Source: Endomicrobiia bacterium
GTDB taxonomy: Bacteria > Elusimicrobiota > Endomicrobiia > Endomicrobiales > Endomicrobiaceae
NCBI GenBank assembly: GCA_025998475.1
Contig: BNVZ01000013.1
Span: 1 to 15,288, forward strand
Direction of reading: 5' to 3'
DNA: 15,288 nucleotides
Shown: positions 15,120-15,288 of the stretch, one piece after another
How positions within the stretch are numbered: position 1 is the stretch's first letter
How the letters are laid out: every line of letters starts with the position of its first letter
Notes under the pieces: generated by a model
What the model saw: only the letters and a program-made list of their open reading frames with translations
Database searches by the model: none
What the model was told of the DNA's origin: nothing
Made by a program: the position numbers and the translations under genes

Positions 15120-15140
15120 AATGTCTGATGCATTTATCAT

Positions 15141-15288
15141 TAGACCTCTTGCATAACTAACATATAAAAGTACAATAGAAGTACTATGAAACAGAAAAAG
15201 AAAGCAAGCGGGTCAGATGGAATGGGTTTAGTATTAATGGGAGTAAAGAAAGCATTTGATAAAACAAAGGATAGCAAGGAGTAAGAAA
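15141..15288 (+). mobile_element. MITE-like element, copy 2, cut by the window end
   Basis: Collinear with 14711 onward, same orientation, with about six differences by eye over the available 148 bases. The promoter-like sequence (15149-15176) and ORF start are retained. The right end is outside the window. Confidence 0.7.
15186..15284 (+). CDS. 32-residue basic ORF inside MITE copy 2
   Basis: Homologue of the ORF at 14756: starts MKQKKKASGSDGMGLVLMGV and ends with TAA after DSKE because of base changes near the end. The four base changes before that point all replace amino acids, which argues against strong selection on the peptide. Confidence 0.2.
   Translation: MKQKKKASGSDGMGLVLMGVKKAFDKTKDSKE

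Overview
The window (about 15.3 kb) is AT-rich and carries ordinary bacterial housekeeping genes next to decayed genes, transposase debris and dispersed intergenic repeats. Low GC, many pseudogenes, a CIRCE/HrcA-type hrcA-grpE-dnaK operon without a dnaJ beside it, and a LarB/LarC/LarE nickel-cofactor operon suggest a host-associated or genome-reducing bacterium. Elusimicrobiota (Endomicrobium-like termite-gut symbionts) is my best guess; this is an inference from style and not proven by any marker in the window.

Layout. (1) 1-386: no intact gene, only a possible 64-codon gene fragment on the + strand. (2) 387-3337, minus strand: a tightly packed operon, in transcription order a shortened uvrC, an O6-alkylguanine-DNA alkyltransferase (ogt), a gene broken by stops and frameshifts, and an exported protein built from SpoVG-like modules. 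It may be transcribed as a leaderless mRNA. (3) 3628-3700: tRNA-Phe(GAA), minus strand, followed by a 470-bp repeat-rich spacer. (4) 4169-7778, minus strand: hrcA-grpE-dnaK behind a clear sigma-70-type promoter that overlaps a half-degenerate CIRCE operator. (5) 7779-9295: about 1.5 kb without an intact gene. It holds an IS630-family transposase wreck with repeated ends, a promoter leading to a 30-codon lysine-rich ORF, and debris of another coding sequence. (6) 9296-10753, plus strand: a 485-residue two-nuclease protein (Cas4/RecB-like iron-sulfur nuclease fused to a DUF2779 RNase H-like exonuclease) ending in a strong hairpin terminator. (7) 10930-14730, plus strand: five overlapping or nearly touching genes, a CbiM/LarM-type metal S-component, a PDGLE small membrane protein, larB, larC (one uninterrupted frame) and larE. 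Together they would import nickel and build the nickel-pincer nucleotide (NPN) cofactor. The racemase larA and the ECF transporter subunits CbiQ/CbiO are not in the window. (8) 14711-15288: a 293-bp MITE-like element with 18-bp inverted ends whose left end supplies the last codons and stop of larE, a short spacer with a tandem repeat, and the start of a second, nearly identical element that runs off the window.

The best second looks are the MITE-made larE terminus and the repeated small ORF inside the MITE, the exported tandem-SpoVG protein, the UvrC that lacks two standard parts but keeps both nuclease centres, the half-lost CIRCE, and the orphan NPN-cofactor operon.
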